The notes under the pieces were generated by a model. That model worked only from the letters and a program-made list of their open reading frames with translations. It did not search any database and was not told the origin of the DNA. From contig JAFYWX010000019.1 of NCBI GenBank assembly GCA_017546445.1, positions 1 through 41,961 on the forward strand: a stretch of 41,961 nucleotides of DNA, in the 5' to 3' direction. Below, piece after piece: positions 16,263-23,330 of the stretch. The DNA comes from Akkermansia sp. GTDB lineage: Bacteria > Verrucomicrobiota > Verrucomicrobiia > Verrucomicrobiales > Akkermansiaceae. The position numbers were made by a program, and so were the translations under genes. How positions within the stretch are numbered: position 1 is the stretch's first letter; every line of letters starts with the position of its first letter.

Positions 16263-16742
16263 TCACGGATAGCGGCGCCACTTGCCGTCGCCCACGGAGA
16301 TAACCTCCACAGTCACGGTATCGAGCCCGCGCTCGTAGAACCCGAGCTCCTTGGCTACCTTGGTGCCTACATCGATGAGGCGTCCCTTGATATACGGTCC
16401 GCGGTCAGCCACGCGGACAATGCAGCTCTTGCCGGTGCGGTGGCATGTGACGCGCACCGTGCAGGGCAGGGGCAGGGTGCGGTGCGCTGCATACCGCAGG
16501 TGGGAATACAGGTTCTGCCCGATGGCGCCTATATCGCCGTCGGCCTCATAATGGGAGGCAATGCCGGTGGCCTTGTAATGCAGGGCGCTTTCCACACTCA
16601 TGGGCACAAAGCGCGTGCCTTTCACCGTGTAAGGCGCTTTCTTATACCCCTTGTACTCCGGAAAATCAGGGTGCAGCACCTGCTGGCAGCTTGCCAGCAC
16701 CAGCGCCGCCACTACGGCCAGCCATGAGCAGAATCGAACCAT
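16263..16742 (-). CDS. RlpA-like lipoprotein (double-psi beta-barrel)
   Basis: A 159-residue lipoprotein with signal peptide and lipobox LASC (Cys19). The mature part carries the RlpA double-psi beta-barrel: GIASHYEADGDIGA, RYAAHRTLPLPCTVRVTC, IVRVADRGPYIKGRLIDVGT. The last contains the conserved DRGPY and RLID residues. In some bacteria RlpA is a septal lytic transglycosylase acting on peptidoglycan stripped of stem peptides; in others activity is not shown. No SPOR domain is present, unlike the longer Pseudomonas or E. coli proteins. A -10-like TAGAGT lies 6 nt before the start, so it may also be leaderless, but no clear -35 is seen. Confidence 0.88.
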   Translation of the reverse strand: MVRFCSWLAVVAALVLASCQQVLHPDFPEYKGYKKAPYTVKGTRFVPMSVESALHYKATGIASHYEADGDIGAIGQNLYSHLRYAAHRTLPLPCTVRVTCHRTGKSCIVRVADRGPYIKGRLIDVGTKVAKELGFYERGLDTVTVEVISVGDGKWRRYP

Positions 16743-16830
16743 GCCACCACTCTAACACAAAACAGGCGCCTCGGCGAGCTCATTCTGCATAATAATGCGA
16801 ATGCTGCGCCGGGTATTTCACACAAAATAC

Positions 16831-16859
16831 TTGACGCGCCGAGGCTTAGCTGGCATACT
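16831..16859 (+). promoter_or_regulatory. Promoter of ffs
   Basis: TTGACG (16831-16836) and CATACT (16854-16859) with a 17-bp spacer. The predicted transcription start is at about 16867, exactly where the SRP RNA helix begins. Confidence 0.7.
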
Positions 16860-16867
16860 CACACCTG

Positions 16868-16974
16868 CTGCCGGGAGCACCCCCGGAGGTATAGCTGGAA
16901 AACCCCGCCAGGACCGAGAGGTAGCAACGGTATTCAGACTATGCTTGTCGGGGTGTTGTTCCCGGCAGTTTTTT
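16868..16974 (+). ncRNA. ffs: Signal recognition particle RNA, small bacterial type
   Basis: A 4.5S-type RNA that with Ffh delivers nascent membrane proteins to the translocon. The apical signature CAGGACCGAGAGGTAGCA (from 16909) matches the SRP domain IV pattern CAGGTCCGGAAGGAAGCA, with an ACC-GAGA-GGT tip. The ends close the long helix: CTGCCGGGA at 16868-16876 pairs with TCCCGGCAG at 16960-16968, followed by T6 at 16969-16974 as terminator. The length of about 100 nt and the promoter at 16831-16859 agree. The tetraloop is GAGA rather than the usual GGAA. There is no overlap with a supported gene. Confidence 0.92.
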
Positions 16975-16976
16975 GC

Positions 16977-17004
16977 TTGCAACCCGGTGCGGATGCGTTA
17001 GAAT
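16977..17004 (+). promoter_or_regulatory. Promoter of the lipoprotein gene at 17012
   Basis: TTGCAA (16977-16982) and TAGAAT (16999-17004), spacer 16 bp. The ATG at 17012 lies 7 nt after the -10 box, so a leaderless message is predicted. The promoter begins just after the ffs terminator. Confidence 0.55.
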
Positions 17005-17011
17005 GGGCAGG

Positions 17012-17698
17012 ATGAAGCACTTCTGTATATTGTTTCTGCTTGCGTTGCTGACGGGAGTGTTGAGCTCCTGCGTGTGCCACACGTCGGCTTCCATGCTGGA
17101 AAGCAGTGCTTTTCATCCTGCATGCCAGGATACAACAATAATCCCGCGAATCTACCGCATGGGTGGGCAGTACTACCTCGCTCATACCTTCAGGTACGAA
17201 TGCCGCGAGGATAAGGTGCTCGTGGGAGGTATGGCGGCAGTACACGGCAGCGAGGTGTATCTCCCCTTTGGTTATGAACGCGAGCCAAGGGAGAAAACGC
17301 TCTATTTCCGCCTTTCGCGTGTGGATGTCCGGGTTTATCTTCATTCAGAGGTGCCGGAACCAGCGCCAGATGAGCCAGCTGTCATTTACGGGGAAGACTG
17401 GGATGCCGCAGCTGCATCGCCTGTGCCGGCTCGCAAGGTGGTGCTGGATGTCCGGGAATCAGCCTGCGCTTCCTGCCTTTACGATGTTGCCACCAATACG
17501 TTCCGGCTGGGTGTTCCGCCTTTTTATGCAGGTGATGTGGTTGTAAAAGCTCCTTTTGCTCTGGTTCTGCTGGCGGTGGATATACCGGTCTCCGCTGTGG
17601 CTACTGTGGGTACGGTGACGGGTATTTTCCCGGCGGTGGAGTATGCCTTTGGCTGGATTGGCAACCTGGGACGCGATGAATCTGAAAAGAAGAATTAA
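17012..17698 (+). CDS. Hypothetical lipoprotein
   Basis: A 228-residue protein with signal peptide MKHFCILFLLALLTGVLSSC; the lipobox LSSC makes its Cys the acylation site. The mature part is beta-rich in its first two thirds (YYLAHTFRYECREDKVLVGG, LYFRLSRVDVRVYLHSEV), then has a hydrophobic stretch near the C-terminus (FALVLLAVDIPVSAVATVGT) resembling the tail of YceK-type lipoproteins. I cannot assign a family with confidence. ATG 17003 is an alternative start, but the promoter favours 17012. The next gene starts 4 bp after the stop, so the two probably form an operon. Confidence 0.7.
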   Translation: MKHFCILFLLALLTGVLSSCVCHTSASMLESSAFHPACQDTTIIPRIYRMGGQYYLAHTFRYECREDKVLVGGMAAVHGSEVYLPFGYEREPREKTLYFRLSRVDVRVYLHSEVPEPAPDEPAVIYGEDWDAAAASPVPARKVVLDVRESACASCLYDVATNTFRLGVPPFYAGDVVVKAPFALVLLAVDIPVSAVATVGTVTGIFPAVEYAFGWIGNLGRDESEKKN

Positions 17699-17702
17699 CA
17701 CC

Positions 17703-18365
17703 ATGTCACTTCTCCATGTTATCCGCTGCGTTTCTCTGCCACCTTGTCTGCGGAGCTGGGGTTGGTGGGGTGTTATGGGGCTGCTGCTCAGCATGGTGAC
17801 TATAAGCTGGCGCGGGGCAGCCTGTGCCGGGCGTGTGTTTGTGTACCCTGTGACTCAGGAAACGACATACAGGCACATGGCGGATTCTTACGTGAAACAG
17901 TATTGTCCGCTGGAGTATGCTGCGCTCGAGGCGTTTCAGGGAGAACCCGGGGAATATGAGAGCATCAAATTTGTGATGCAGGATGCCGCTGGGCGGCGCG
18001 TGCTCTATCTGCCGGGAATGATGTATAGTGGCGTAGTATGCAGAATCCAGTTCTTTTTTGATGCTGCCACTCCGGAGCGGGTCTGTATTCATGCCTCTGT
18101 TGCCGGAATGTTGCACTATCAATCATTTCTACTCACGGAAAAGGAGAACATGGCCGTCTATCTGCAGCAGGCAATACAGCGCTATGCCAGGGAGCATGGC
18201 ATTCTGCATTCTGTGGTTCTGGAGCTGGTTCCGGAACCGGTGGATATGCGCCTTGCTCCGCTTATAGAGCTCATGAATTACCTGGTGGAGCAGTTACCTT
18301 ATCATGTGGATGTCGGCGAACTCATTCCTCCTGTAGGTGATGGCCCGCTGCATTATCACTGCTGA
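17703..18365 (+). CDS. Hypothetical exported protein
   Basis: A 220-residue protein that starts 4 bp after the upstream lipoprotein gene. One hydrophobic segment near residues 19-42 (WWGVMGLLLSMVTISW, then AACA) acts as a signal peptide or anchor. The mature region is rich in Tyr, Met and acidic residues (MADSYVKQYCPLEYAALEAF, IQFFFDAATPERVCIHASVA) with no domain I recognise. The frame extends upstream to 17643 inside the preceding gene, but ATG 17703 starts the signal-like segment. It overlaps the convergent gene at 18356 by 10 bp, leaving no room for a terminator. Confidence 0.65.
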   Translation: MSLLHVIRCVSLPPCLRSWGWWGVMGLLLSMVTISWRGAACAGRVFVYPVTQETTYRHMADSYVKQYCPLEYAALEAFQGEPGEYESIKFVMQDAAGRRVLYLPGMMYSGVVCRIQFFFDAATPERVCIHASVAGMLHYQSFLLTEKENMAVYLQQAIQRYAREHGILHSVVLELVPEPVDMRLAPLIELMNYLVEQLPYHVDVGELIPPVGDGPLHYHC

Positions 18366-19363
18366 AGGTAGTGCCGCCGGAGGCCGTTGAGAAAATACCA
18401 GAGCAGCCCGAGCAGAATGGCCAGAAGGATGGCAGGGCGCTCGAAACGGTGGCTTGTGGCGCGCATGGCCAGGGTGGGGTTCTGTGGGGAATAGAGGATT
18501 TCCACCTGGTCGCCAGGTTTGCCGGCAGGGTCTTCATCGCTCAGCAGGTCAATAGCAATAGTTGTGCCGCCGGAGGCAGGGGAGAACTGCAGCACCGGGT
18601 GGTAGCGCAGGAGCGGACCGCCGCTGCCCCGGGCTTCTCTGGCGACAATGTGCCTATGCGCCACAACGGTGGCAATGGCAGGTTCTCCATACAGCGTGAG
18701 CATCAGTTCAGGGTCGCTCTTGCTTTCATGGATGCAGAAGCTCAGCATCGCGACAAATGCAGCAAAGGCAAAAAACAGGTGGCTGAGCGAGGGCGGATTA
18801 TCGGTCTGATCTGCAGGGTTTTTCTGTTTAGGAATCCGCACGCCGCAGGCGGTGAGCAGGGATTCCAGTGCCTGCACACTGCTCACTCCGATGAAACCAA
18901 CCGGAAGCTGTACTCTTCTGAAGCGATGAACTTCGAAAATATAATCTGCCGTGCCATCGGCAGCGCGGCAATGGGTGTGAATCAGGTCTCGCGCAATCGG
19001 GGCTTCGTAATCGATGCGCCATTTGCGAATTCTGCGCCTGCAGATAAGGGCACGCCGCTGGGTGAGCACATACACCGTGCGGCGGTTGCGCAGAGCTACC
19101 AATGCCGCCAGCAGCACGCAGAGCAGCGCCAGACCCGGTATGAACAGCATGCTCCAGATGCATCCCTCCCCCAGGCCTCCTGGGCTCAGGCTTTCCCACA
19201 CTATCAGGGCGTAGATGACCAGTAAAACCACGGCGCCAAGCAGCAGGGGCGGTATGGCATGGTCCATTGCCCGCTGGCGCGGCTCGCTCCACAGCACCTC
19301 CTCGCCCGCCTGCAGAATAGGGGATAAGTCTGGTGTTTCCGCCTGTGTGTCAGCTGGCTGCAT
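18356..19363 (-). CDS. Membrane protein with PH-like and DUF3592-like regions, paralog 3
   Basis: A 335-residue protein and third member of the family at 7238-8281 and 8297-9334. Shared features: LQAGEEVLWSEPRQ near the N-terminus, two membrane segments (about 37-92), VYVLTQRRALICRRR, the domain ending VQALESLLTACGVRIP, a membrane segment near 185-205, AIATVVAHRHIVA, LRYHPVLQFSPASGG, PGDQVEILYSPQNPTLAM, and a last membrane segment. It starts inside the end of the upstream gene (14-bp overlap), so the two minus-strand genes are cotranscribed. Function unknown. Confidence 0.72.
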   Translation of the reverse strand: MQPADTQAETPDLSPILQAGEEVLWSEPRQRAMDHAIPPLLLGAVVLLVIYALIVWESLSPGGLGEGCIWSMLFIPGLALLCVLLAALVALRNRRTVYVLTQRRALICRRRIRKWRIDYEAPIARDLIHTHCRAADGTADYIFEVHRFRRVQLPVGFIGVSSVQALESLLTACGVRIPKQKNPADQTDNPPSLSHLFFAFAAFVAMLSFCIHESKSDPELMLTLYGEPAIATVVAHRHIVAREARGSGGPLLRYHPVLQFSPASGGTTIAIDLLSDEDPAGKPGDQVEILYSPQNPTLAMRATSHRFERPAILLAILLGLLWYFLNGLRRHYLQQ

Positions 19364-20111
19364 GGGCTTTATAAACTTGTCCTATGGATACGAAATGAGG
19401 GACTTTATCGCTTTTCTTCTTATTCTGCGGAAATAAAAAACTTGTCTTTATCCATCCGTAGATTCTCTTGCCGTGTATCGTGAAACTGACTATGGCATAA
19501 CCATTTTTGAGTTGTTTTGCGATTTCCTTTCTTGCTATGCCACGCTCTCTTGTAAAAGTCTTGTTTACGATGGCGCAGTATTCGTCTTTACTTGTGCTGG
19601 AAAAGCTGTATTCTGTCCGGAACCGACCTAATCTTTCGACTTTGGGAGAATCGAATATAATTGCACGTATCCTGATTTCCCTGCCTTTCTGCGCGATTTC
19701 GGTGTTAATCCAATCGTCAGCCTTGGGTAAGACTTCAGAGTGAAATTTTTCGAGAGCCTCCTTGTCATCCAATGACCAGTTGTCTTCCCCTGTTAGAGGG
19801 TACCATGGAATATCGTTTATACCTCTGAATCCTTTGAGACGCCAACATTGTGTCACGCTTGGATAATTGAGCTTGTCGAAGATGGGGGCGGAAGAATAGT
19901 ATTCGTTGGTTTCGATGGGTAGGTAAGGTGTATCTTTTGTCAGCTGTTTTGTTTTCAGCAGCTCTTCTGTTACGGCCGCCAGATGGGCACACGTGTTGGC
20001 AAAATCCGGCGGGTGAAAGTCGGCAAAACGTCTTGCCGCCTCCAGAGAGATAGCGTGTAGTACGTTTCCTGCTAACAGGAAAAGCATGGAAAGAATAACA
20101 CAGAAACGCAT
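19350..20111 (-). CDS. Hypothetical exported protein
   Basis: A 253-residue protein with a signal peptide (MRFCVILSMLFLLAGNVLHA, cleavage after HA). The mature protein has no membrane segment and no domain I recognise; notable stretches are YPSVTQCWRLKGFRG and NGYAIVSFTIHGKRIYGWIK. It is lower in GC than its neighbours. Its 3' end overlaps the start of the paralog 3 gene by 14 bp, so the membrane protein is likely translated with it. A -10-like TACAAT lies 12 nt upstream of the start without a good -35. Confidence 0.65.
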   Translation of the reverse strand: MRFCVILSMLFLLAGNVLHAISLEAARRFADFHPPDFANTCAHLAAVTEELLKTKQLTKDTPYLPIETNEYYSSAPIFDKLNYPSVTQCWRLKGFRGINDIPWYPLTGEDNWSLDDKEALEKFHSEVLPKADDWINTEIAQKGREIRIRAIIFDSPKVERLGRFRTEYSFSSTSKDEYCAIVNKTFTRERGIARKEIAKQLKNGYAIVSFTIHGKRIYGWIKTSFLFPQNKKKSDKVPHFVSIGQVYKAHAAS

Positions 20112-20253
20112 ATTTGTACTAGATTGTATTTCTTTTTTCTGAGGGTAGGGTATGCTGAATCAGCCTGGCTGGGAAGCGCGGTATTCTGTAATTGATTATA
20201 TATAAAAATAACTTAAAGTCAATCGCTCATTTTCCCGGGCACTGCTGCCGTTT

Positions 20254-20707
20254 ACCACATGTGTCCCAAAGATTTCACAATTGACTGCCTTATCAACATT
20301 GTTTTGGAGCCAGCCCTCCCCCTCTTTATCCGCTAAAGCGATTTAGCGGGCTGATGGCTCGCGTCAGCGAGCGGAATTTAGAACCCGCGTCAGCGGGTGT
20401 CAGCCAGTAGCCCAGCGTGCAGCCGCGTAAGCGGCGGCCTGCGAGGGCGTAGCAAGCAAGCGAAGCGAGACGCGAAGCCCCGAACGCTGGGTAACGAGTA
20501 AATATGAATCAGAACCCCGGAGCGTAGCGGAGTGGGTGGAAGAGGCTGTGGCTGAGTATATTAGCCACGATTTCTGCCACCCGCTCACTTCGTTCGGGGT
20601 TCGTTTTGTTTGCTTAGTCAACCCAGGGTTCCGCCGCTGACGCGGCTGCACCCTGGGCTACCAGCTGGCGCCCTTACGGGCTCAATGTTCCGCTCGCTGA
20701 CGCGAGC
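20254..20707 (+). repeat. Composite repeat, copy B: conserved head plus large hairpin array
   Basis: The head (20254-20325) is homologous to the reverse complement of 162-233. It runs into hairpins at 20330-20349 (8 bp, loop GCGA), 20357-20372 (GCTCGC stem, loop GTCA), 20383-20398 (ACCCGC stem, loop GTCA), 20422-20435 (GCCGC stem, loop GTAA), 20548-20568 (GTGGCT stem), 20633-20646 (GCCGC stem, loop TGAC, inside an outer 8-bp stem 20622-20629/20650-20657), 20670-20681 (GCCC stem, loop TTAC) and 20692-20707 (GCTCGC stem, loop TGAC). Long-range pairs join 20411-20418 with 20484-20491. The left half has GTCA/GTAA loops and the right half their reverse complements, so the array is a large head-to-head structure. 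The region 20112-20840 has no convincing gene. Confidence 0.8.
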
Positions 20708-20784
20708 CCGCTGCCCGACAAACTCCAATTTTGCGGATAACTTTGGCTTATCAGAAGCACCCACACACCAATTCTCCATAAGAA

Positions 20785-20817
20785 AAACCCTGGCCTTCAT
20801 CACGAAGACCAGGGTTT
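20785..20817 (-). terminator. Terminator of the SurA/PpiC-like gene
   Basis: AAACCCTGG and CCAGGGTTT, extended by an inner CTTC/GAAG pair with one mismatch, close on ATCAC. The minus-strand exit is T-rich (TTTTTC). The stem could also work on the plus strand. Confidence 0.75.
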
Positions 20818-20844
20818 CTTCTTTATCAGCAGATGAAAGTTTTA

Positions 20845-21849
20845 TCAGATAAAGGTGCGGATAACAGCCTTATCACGCAGGCGGTCAACCCACTGGCGGT
20901 AGCGGTGCTCACTCTTCTTGCGGCGCACGGCATCATCCACCTTTTGCTTAATCTCCGGGGAGGTCAGGGCCGGAGCAGCAGCCAGTTTCTTATTATGCAC
21001 CTTCACAATAGTGAAACCTGCAGGGTCAAGCAAGGGACCGACCAGCTGGCCGGGCTTGGCAGCAAATACGACGTTGGCAAACTCTACAGCCAGCTCATCC
21101 CGGCGCAGGGAAGGCCACTTGCCTCCATCAGCCGCATGAGCATCGCGTGAATACTTACGGGCGGCAGCAGCAAAAGAAATTTTACCATTATCCAGGTCCT
21201 CACGAACGCGAACCGCCAGCTTATAGCAATCCTCCGGAGTCACCATGGGGTCATTCGGATCCATGGCCGGAATGAAAATCTTGCTGTAGGAAATGCTGTC
21301 CTTCATGATATCGCGGTACTCGGAGCTCGTCTTCTGGTACTCCTCAGCAATTTCATCCGGGGTGGGCGGAATTCCGCGTTCATAGCGCATACCGCGCATG
21401 GCAGACACGGTAATCTCCTTTTTCACCGATTCGCGATACTCAGTGTAATTCATACCACTCTTGCGCAGGCTATCAAGGAATTCACTGCGATTACCGTTGA
21501 ACATCATGAGGATACGACGGTTAATCTCGTCCTCCACCTGGTCTTCCTTAATCACAAAACCCTTGGTCTCGAACTCGCACAGCACCAGCTCACGATCAAT
21601 CAGATCATTCAGCACAGCCTTTTTTGCAGCTACCAGTTCGGAATTAAAACGGGGGCCCTGGCGGGGATACAGCATCATCAGCTCACGCAGATAAGGAGCC
21701 AGGCGGGCACGCACCTCGCTGGAGGTAATCGGACGGCCATTCACAGTGGCAGCAATGCGGTTCACCACCCCTTCCTTGAGGGCAGCCTGCGCCACAGGCC
21801 CTGCAAGCAATGCCAGCAGAAGTACAGCAATACGGCGGACAAGTTTCAT
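20845..21849 (-). CDS. SurA/PpiC-type peptidyl-prolyl isomerase and chaperone
   Basis: A 334-residue exported protein with signal peptide (IAVLLLALLAGPVAQA). A SurA-like N-terminal domain (VNRIAATVNGRPITSSEVRA, LNDLIDRELVLCEFETKGF) is followed by a central helical part and one parvulin rotamase domain (AARKYSRDAHAADGGKWPSL, GPLLDPAGFTIVKVHNKK). SurA proteins escort outer-membrane proteins through the periplasm; E. coli SurA has two parvulin domains, this one has one. The frame reaches 21882, but the promoter at 21858-21886 fixes ATG 21849. An ISL3-type insertion lies 65 bp upstream, outside the promoter. Confidence 0.88.
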   Translation of the reverse strand: MKLVRRIAVLLLALLAGPVAQAALKEGVVNRIAATVNGRPITSSEVRARLAPYLRELMMLYPRQGPRFNSELVAAKKAVLNDLIDRELVLCEFETKGFVIKEDQVEDEINRRILMMFNGNRSEFLDSLRKSGMNYTEYRESVKKEITVSAMRGMRYERGIPPTPDEIAEEYQKTSSEYRDIMKDSISYSKIFIPAMDPNDPMVTPEDCYKLAVRVREDLDNGKISFAAAARKYSRDAHAADGGKWPSLRRDELAVEFANVVFAAKPGQLVGPLLDPAGFTIVKVHNKKLAAAPALTSPEIKQKVDDAVRRKKSEHRYRQWVDRLRDKAVIRTFI

Positions 21850-21857
21850 ATATCGGC

Positions 21858-21886
21858 AGTATACTGCAAGAAACAGGCACATGCAA
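21858..21886 (-). promoter_or_regulatory. Promoter of the SurA/PpiC-like gene
   Basis: On the minus strand TTGCAT (21886-21881) and TATACT (21863-21858) with a 17-bp spacer. The ATG at 21849 is 8 nt after the -10 box, so a leaderless or nearly leaderless message is predicted. Confidence 0.65.
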
Positions 21887-21906
21887 CATTCTTCTTTGTC
21901 ACAGAT

Positions 21907-21914
21907 TCACTTTA
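21907..21914. repeat. Target-site duplication, left copy
   Basis: TCACTTTA, identical to 23259-23266. The two copies directly abut the ends of the ISL3-family element, and 8 bp is the usual duplication for this family. Confidence 0.9.
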
Positions 21915-21920
21915 GGTGTT

Positions 21921-23150
21921 TCAGATTTGCTGGTAGAAGGTACGAGCGGTTTTGTGCATTCTTTGAAGCCTCAGGAAGTAAACTTGCCGTAGTTTCAAGA
22001 ACAAGTATCGCACGTCAAACAAACCGCAGGCCTTGGCCTGTATCCGTTTGATGGCAGCGTTGGCTGATTCTATTCGTGCCGAGTTTATTTTGTAACGAAT
22101 ACCGTTTATAACCTCGTTAAATTGATCGCTGATTTTCCTGGCAAAGTTGTTCAAAATCCTAACGTTGCTTCTCATACACATTTTTATCCAGAGAATAAGG
22201 CGTAGTGTTGCAGTATTTACATCTTTCGTCTGAAAGACCTGCCTGAATTGTTCCTTAAGCAGGTAACCAATGTAAAGGTCCCGATTGAGAGCGCTCAGCT
22301 CCCTCAATGTTGCTCTTGCGTCCTGGCTGATATTCTCTCTGCCTCGAAGCAACACGTAGCGTTTTCCTTTCATGAATTGCTCAAGCGTATAAGAGGGATG
22401 CCGCATCGTAAAGCGACGGATTTTATCGAGTATCTGATTCATGTTACTCACTAAGTGATAAGCATCGTAGCATACCTTGATGTGTGGCAAATGCCTGACT
22501 GCCGCGGCTTTGTACGCGTTGGAACGGTCAATGCCGAGGTATTTGATTTTGCTTTTCTCCTTCGCATCAAATCTGTTGAAGAAGTTATCGAGACAATGGC
22601 TGTCCTTGCCTCTCACCATTTCCAATGGTTCACCTGTTGTCGCATTCAGACAGACCGTCACAAAACCTTGGCTGGCCCCAAGGAACTTTTCGTCTATCAA
22701 TACGCCTTGTACATCCTTCAGTCTAGGTTTAGGAATATCATTTTCAAGCACTTCCTTATCAATGCGGAGTATGGAGGTGTAGCAAATGGAATATTCCTCC
22801 TCAAGAAAACGTGCTGACGTATGCACAAGAAAGCGAGAAAGAAGTCGCATCAGTCTCCACGTGTAGCCATAGGAGGGGTGGCATATTTCAGGCCGTAAAG
22901 TGAGGTATCGCTTACAGTAGGCACAATACCCCTGCATTGTATCAACGAAGAGAGTGACATCCTTATCCGCGATGGGTAAATCACGCACGCAAATCTCTCT
23001 TACAGAGTGAGTTTTAAGTACTGTGCGACACTTAGAGCAACAAAAATTGTATCTATGGTCGATTGCGAGCTTGACCTCAACGCGATTTTGACGGACAATA
23101 GCGCTGGTGGCGGTCCAGCCCTTTTGTTTGTAAATGTTTTTTATCATCAA
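21921..23150 (-). CDS. ISL3 family transposase
   Basis: A 409-residue DDE transposase. An N-terminal zinc-binding region has paired CxxC motifs (CCSKCRTVL, CAYCKRYL). A helix-turn-helix part follows, then the catalytic core: GVLIDEKFLGASQGFVTV (first Asp), IKYLGIDRSNAYKAAAV (second Asp) and SARIESANAAIKRIQAKACG (Glu). The C-terminus overlaps the left terminal inverted repeat, which is common in compact insertion sequences. No frameshift or stop is seen, so it is probably functional. Confidence 0.93.
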   Translation of the reverse strand: MMIKNIYKQKGWTATSAIVRQNRVEVKLAIDHRYNFCCSKCRTVLKTHSVREICVRDLPIADKDVTLFVDTMQGYCAYCKRYLTLRPEICHPSYGYTWRLMRLLSRFLVHTSARFLEEEYSICYTSILRIDKEVLENDIPKPRLKDVQGVLIDEKFLGASQGFVTVCLNATTGEPLEMVRGKDSHCLDNFFNRFDAKEKSKIKYLGIDRSNAYKAAAVRHLPHIKVCYDAYHLVSNMNQILDKIRRFTMRHPSYTLEQFMKGKRYVLLRGRENISQDARATLRELSALNRDLYIGYLLKEQFRQVFQTKDVNTATLRLILWIKMCMRSNVRILNNFARKISDQFNEVINGIRYKINSARIESANAAIKRIQAKACGLFDVRYLFLKLRQVYFLRLQRMHKTARTFYQQI

Positions 23151-23152
23151 CC

Positions 23153-23174
23153 CTTTGTAACGAGTGTTACAAAG
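23153..23174. repeat. Hairpin just upstream of the transposase start
   Basis: CTTTGTAAC and GTTACAAAG form a 9-bp perfect stem with loop GAGT, within the element and 3 bp before the transposase ATG. It could block read-in transcription or translation from outside promoters, a known way insertion sequences limit expression; that role is inference. Confidence 0.6.
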
Positions 23175-23258
23175 ACAAGCAAGACTGGACTGCCACTTTT
23201 TTTGTCAGCTAAGGGCTACTTGGTCATCAGCAGTCATCAGCAAATCTGAAACAGACCC

Positions 23259-23266
23259 TCACTTTA
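23259..23266. repeat. Target-site duplication, right copy
   Basis: TCACTTTA, the partner of 21907-21914. Confidence 0.9.
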
Positions 23267-23330
23267 TGCTCGCATTACCTTGCGCGGCATGGTAGAATGC
23301 CAGAGTTAAACAATCTCAATCCCACCAGTT

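Larger units (their letters stand above)
21915..23258 (-). mobile_element. Complete ISL3-family insertion sequence
   Basis: A 1344-bp element with one transposase gene. The left end reads GGTGTTTCAGATTTGCTG (21915-21932). The right end, read inward, is GGGTCTGTTTCAGATTTGCTG (23258-23238). The inverted repeats share TGTTTCAGATTTGCTG and begin with GG as in ISL3 elements. Both ends abut the 8-bp duplication TCACTTTA. The intact frame and perfect duplication point to a fairly recent insertion, between the divergently transcribed SurA-like and aminotransferase genes. Confidence 0.93.

Noticed and set aside
20290..20298. DnaA box / replication origin (TTATCAACA)
   Set aside because: There is one near-match per repeat head, with no cluster of boxes and no dnaA or dnaN nearby; kept only as a note.
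20330..20707. CRISPR array
   Set aside because: There is no constant repeat, spacers are not of equal size, and no cas gene is near.
20400..20852. Several 60-83 residue open frames in the large hairpin array
   Set aside because: They are products of GC-rich palindromes and overlap one another on both strands.
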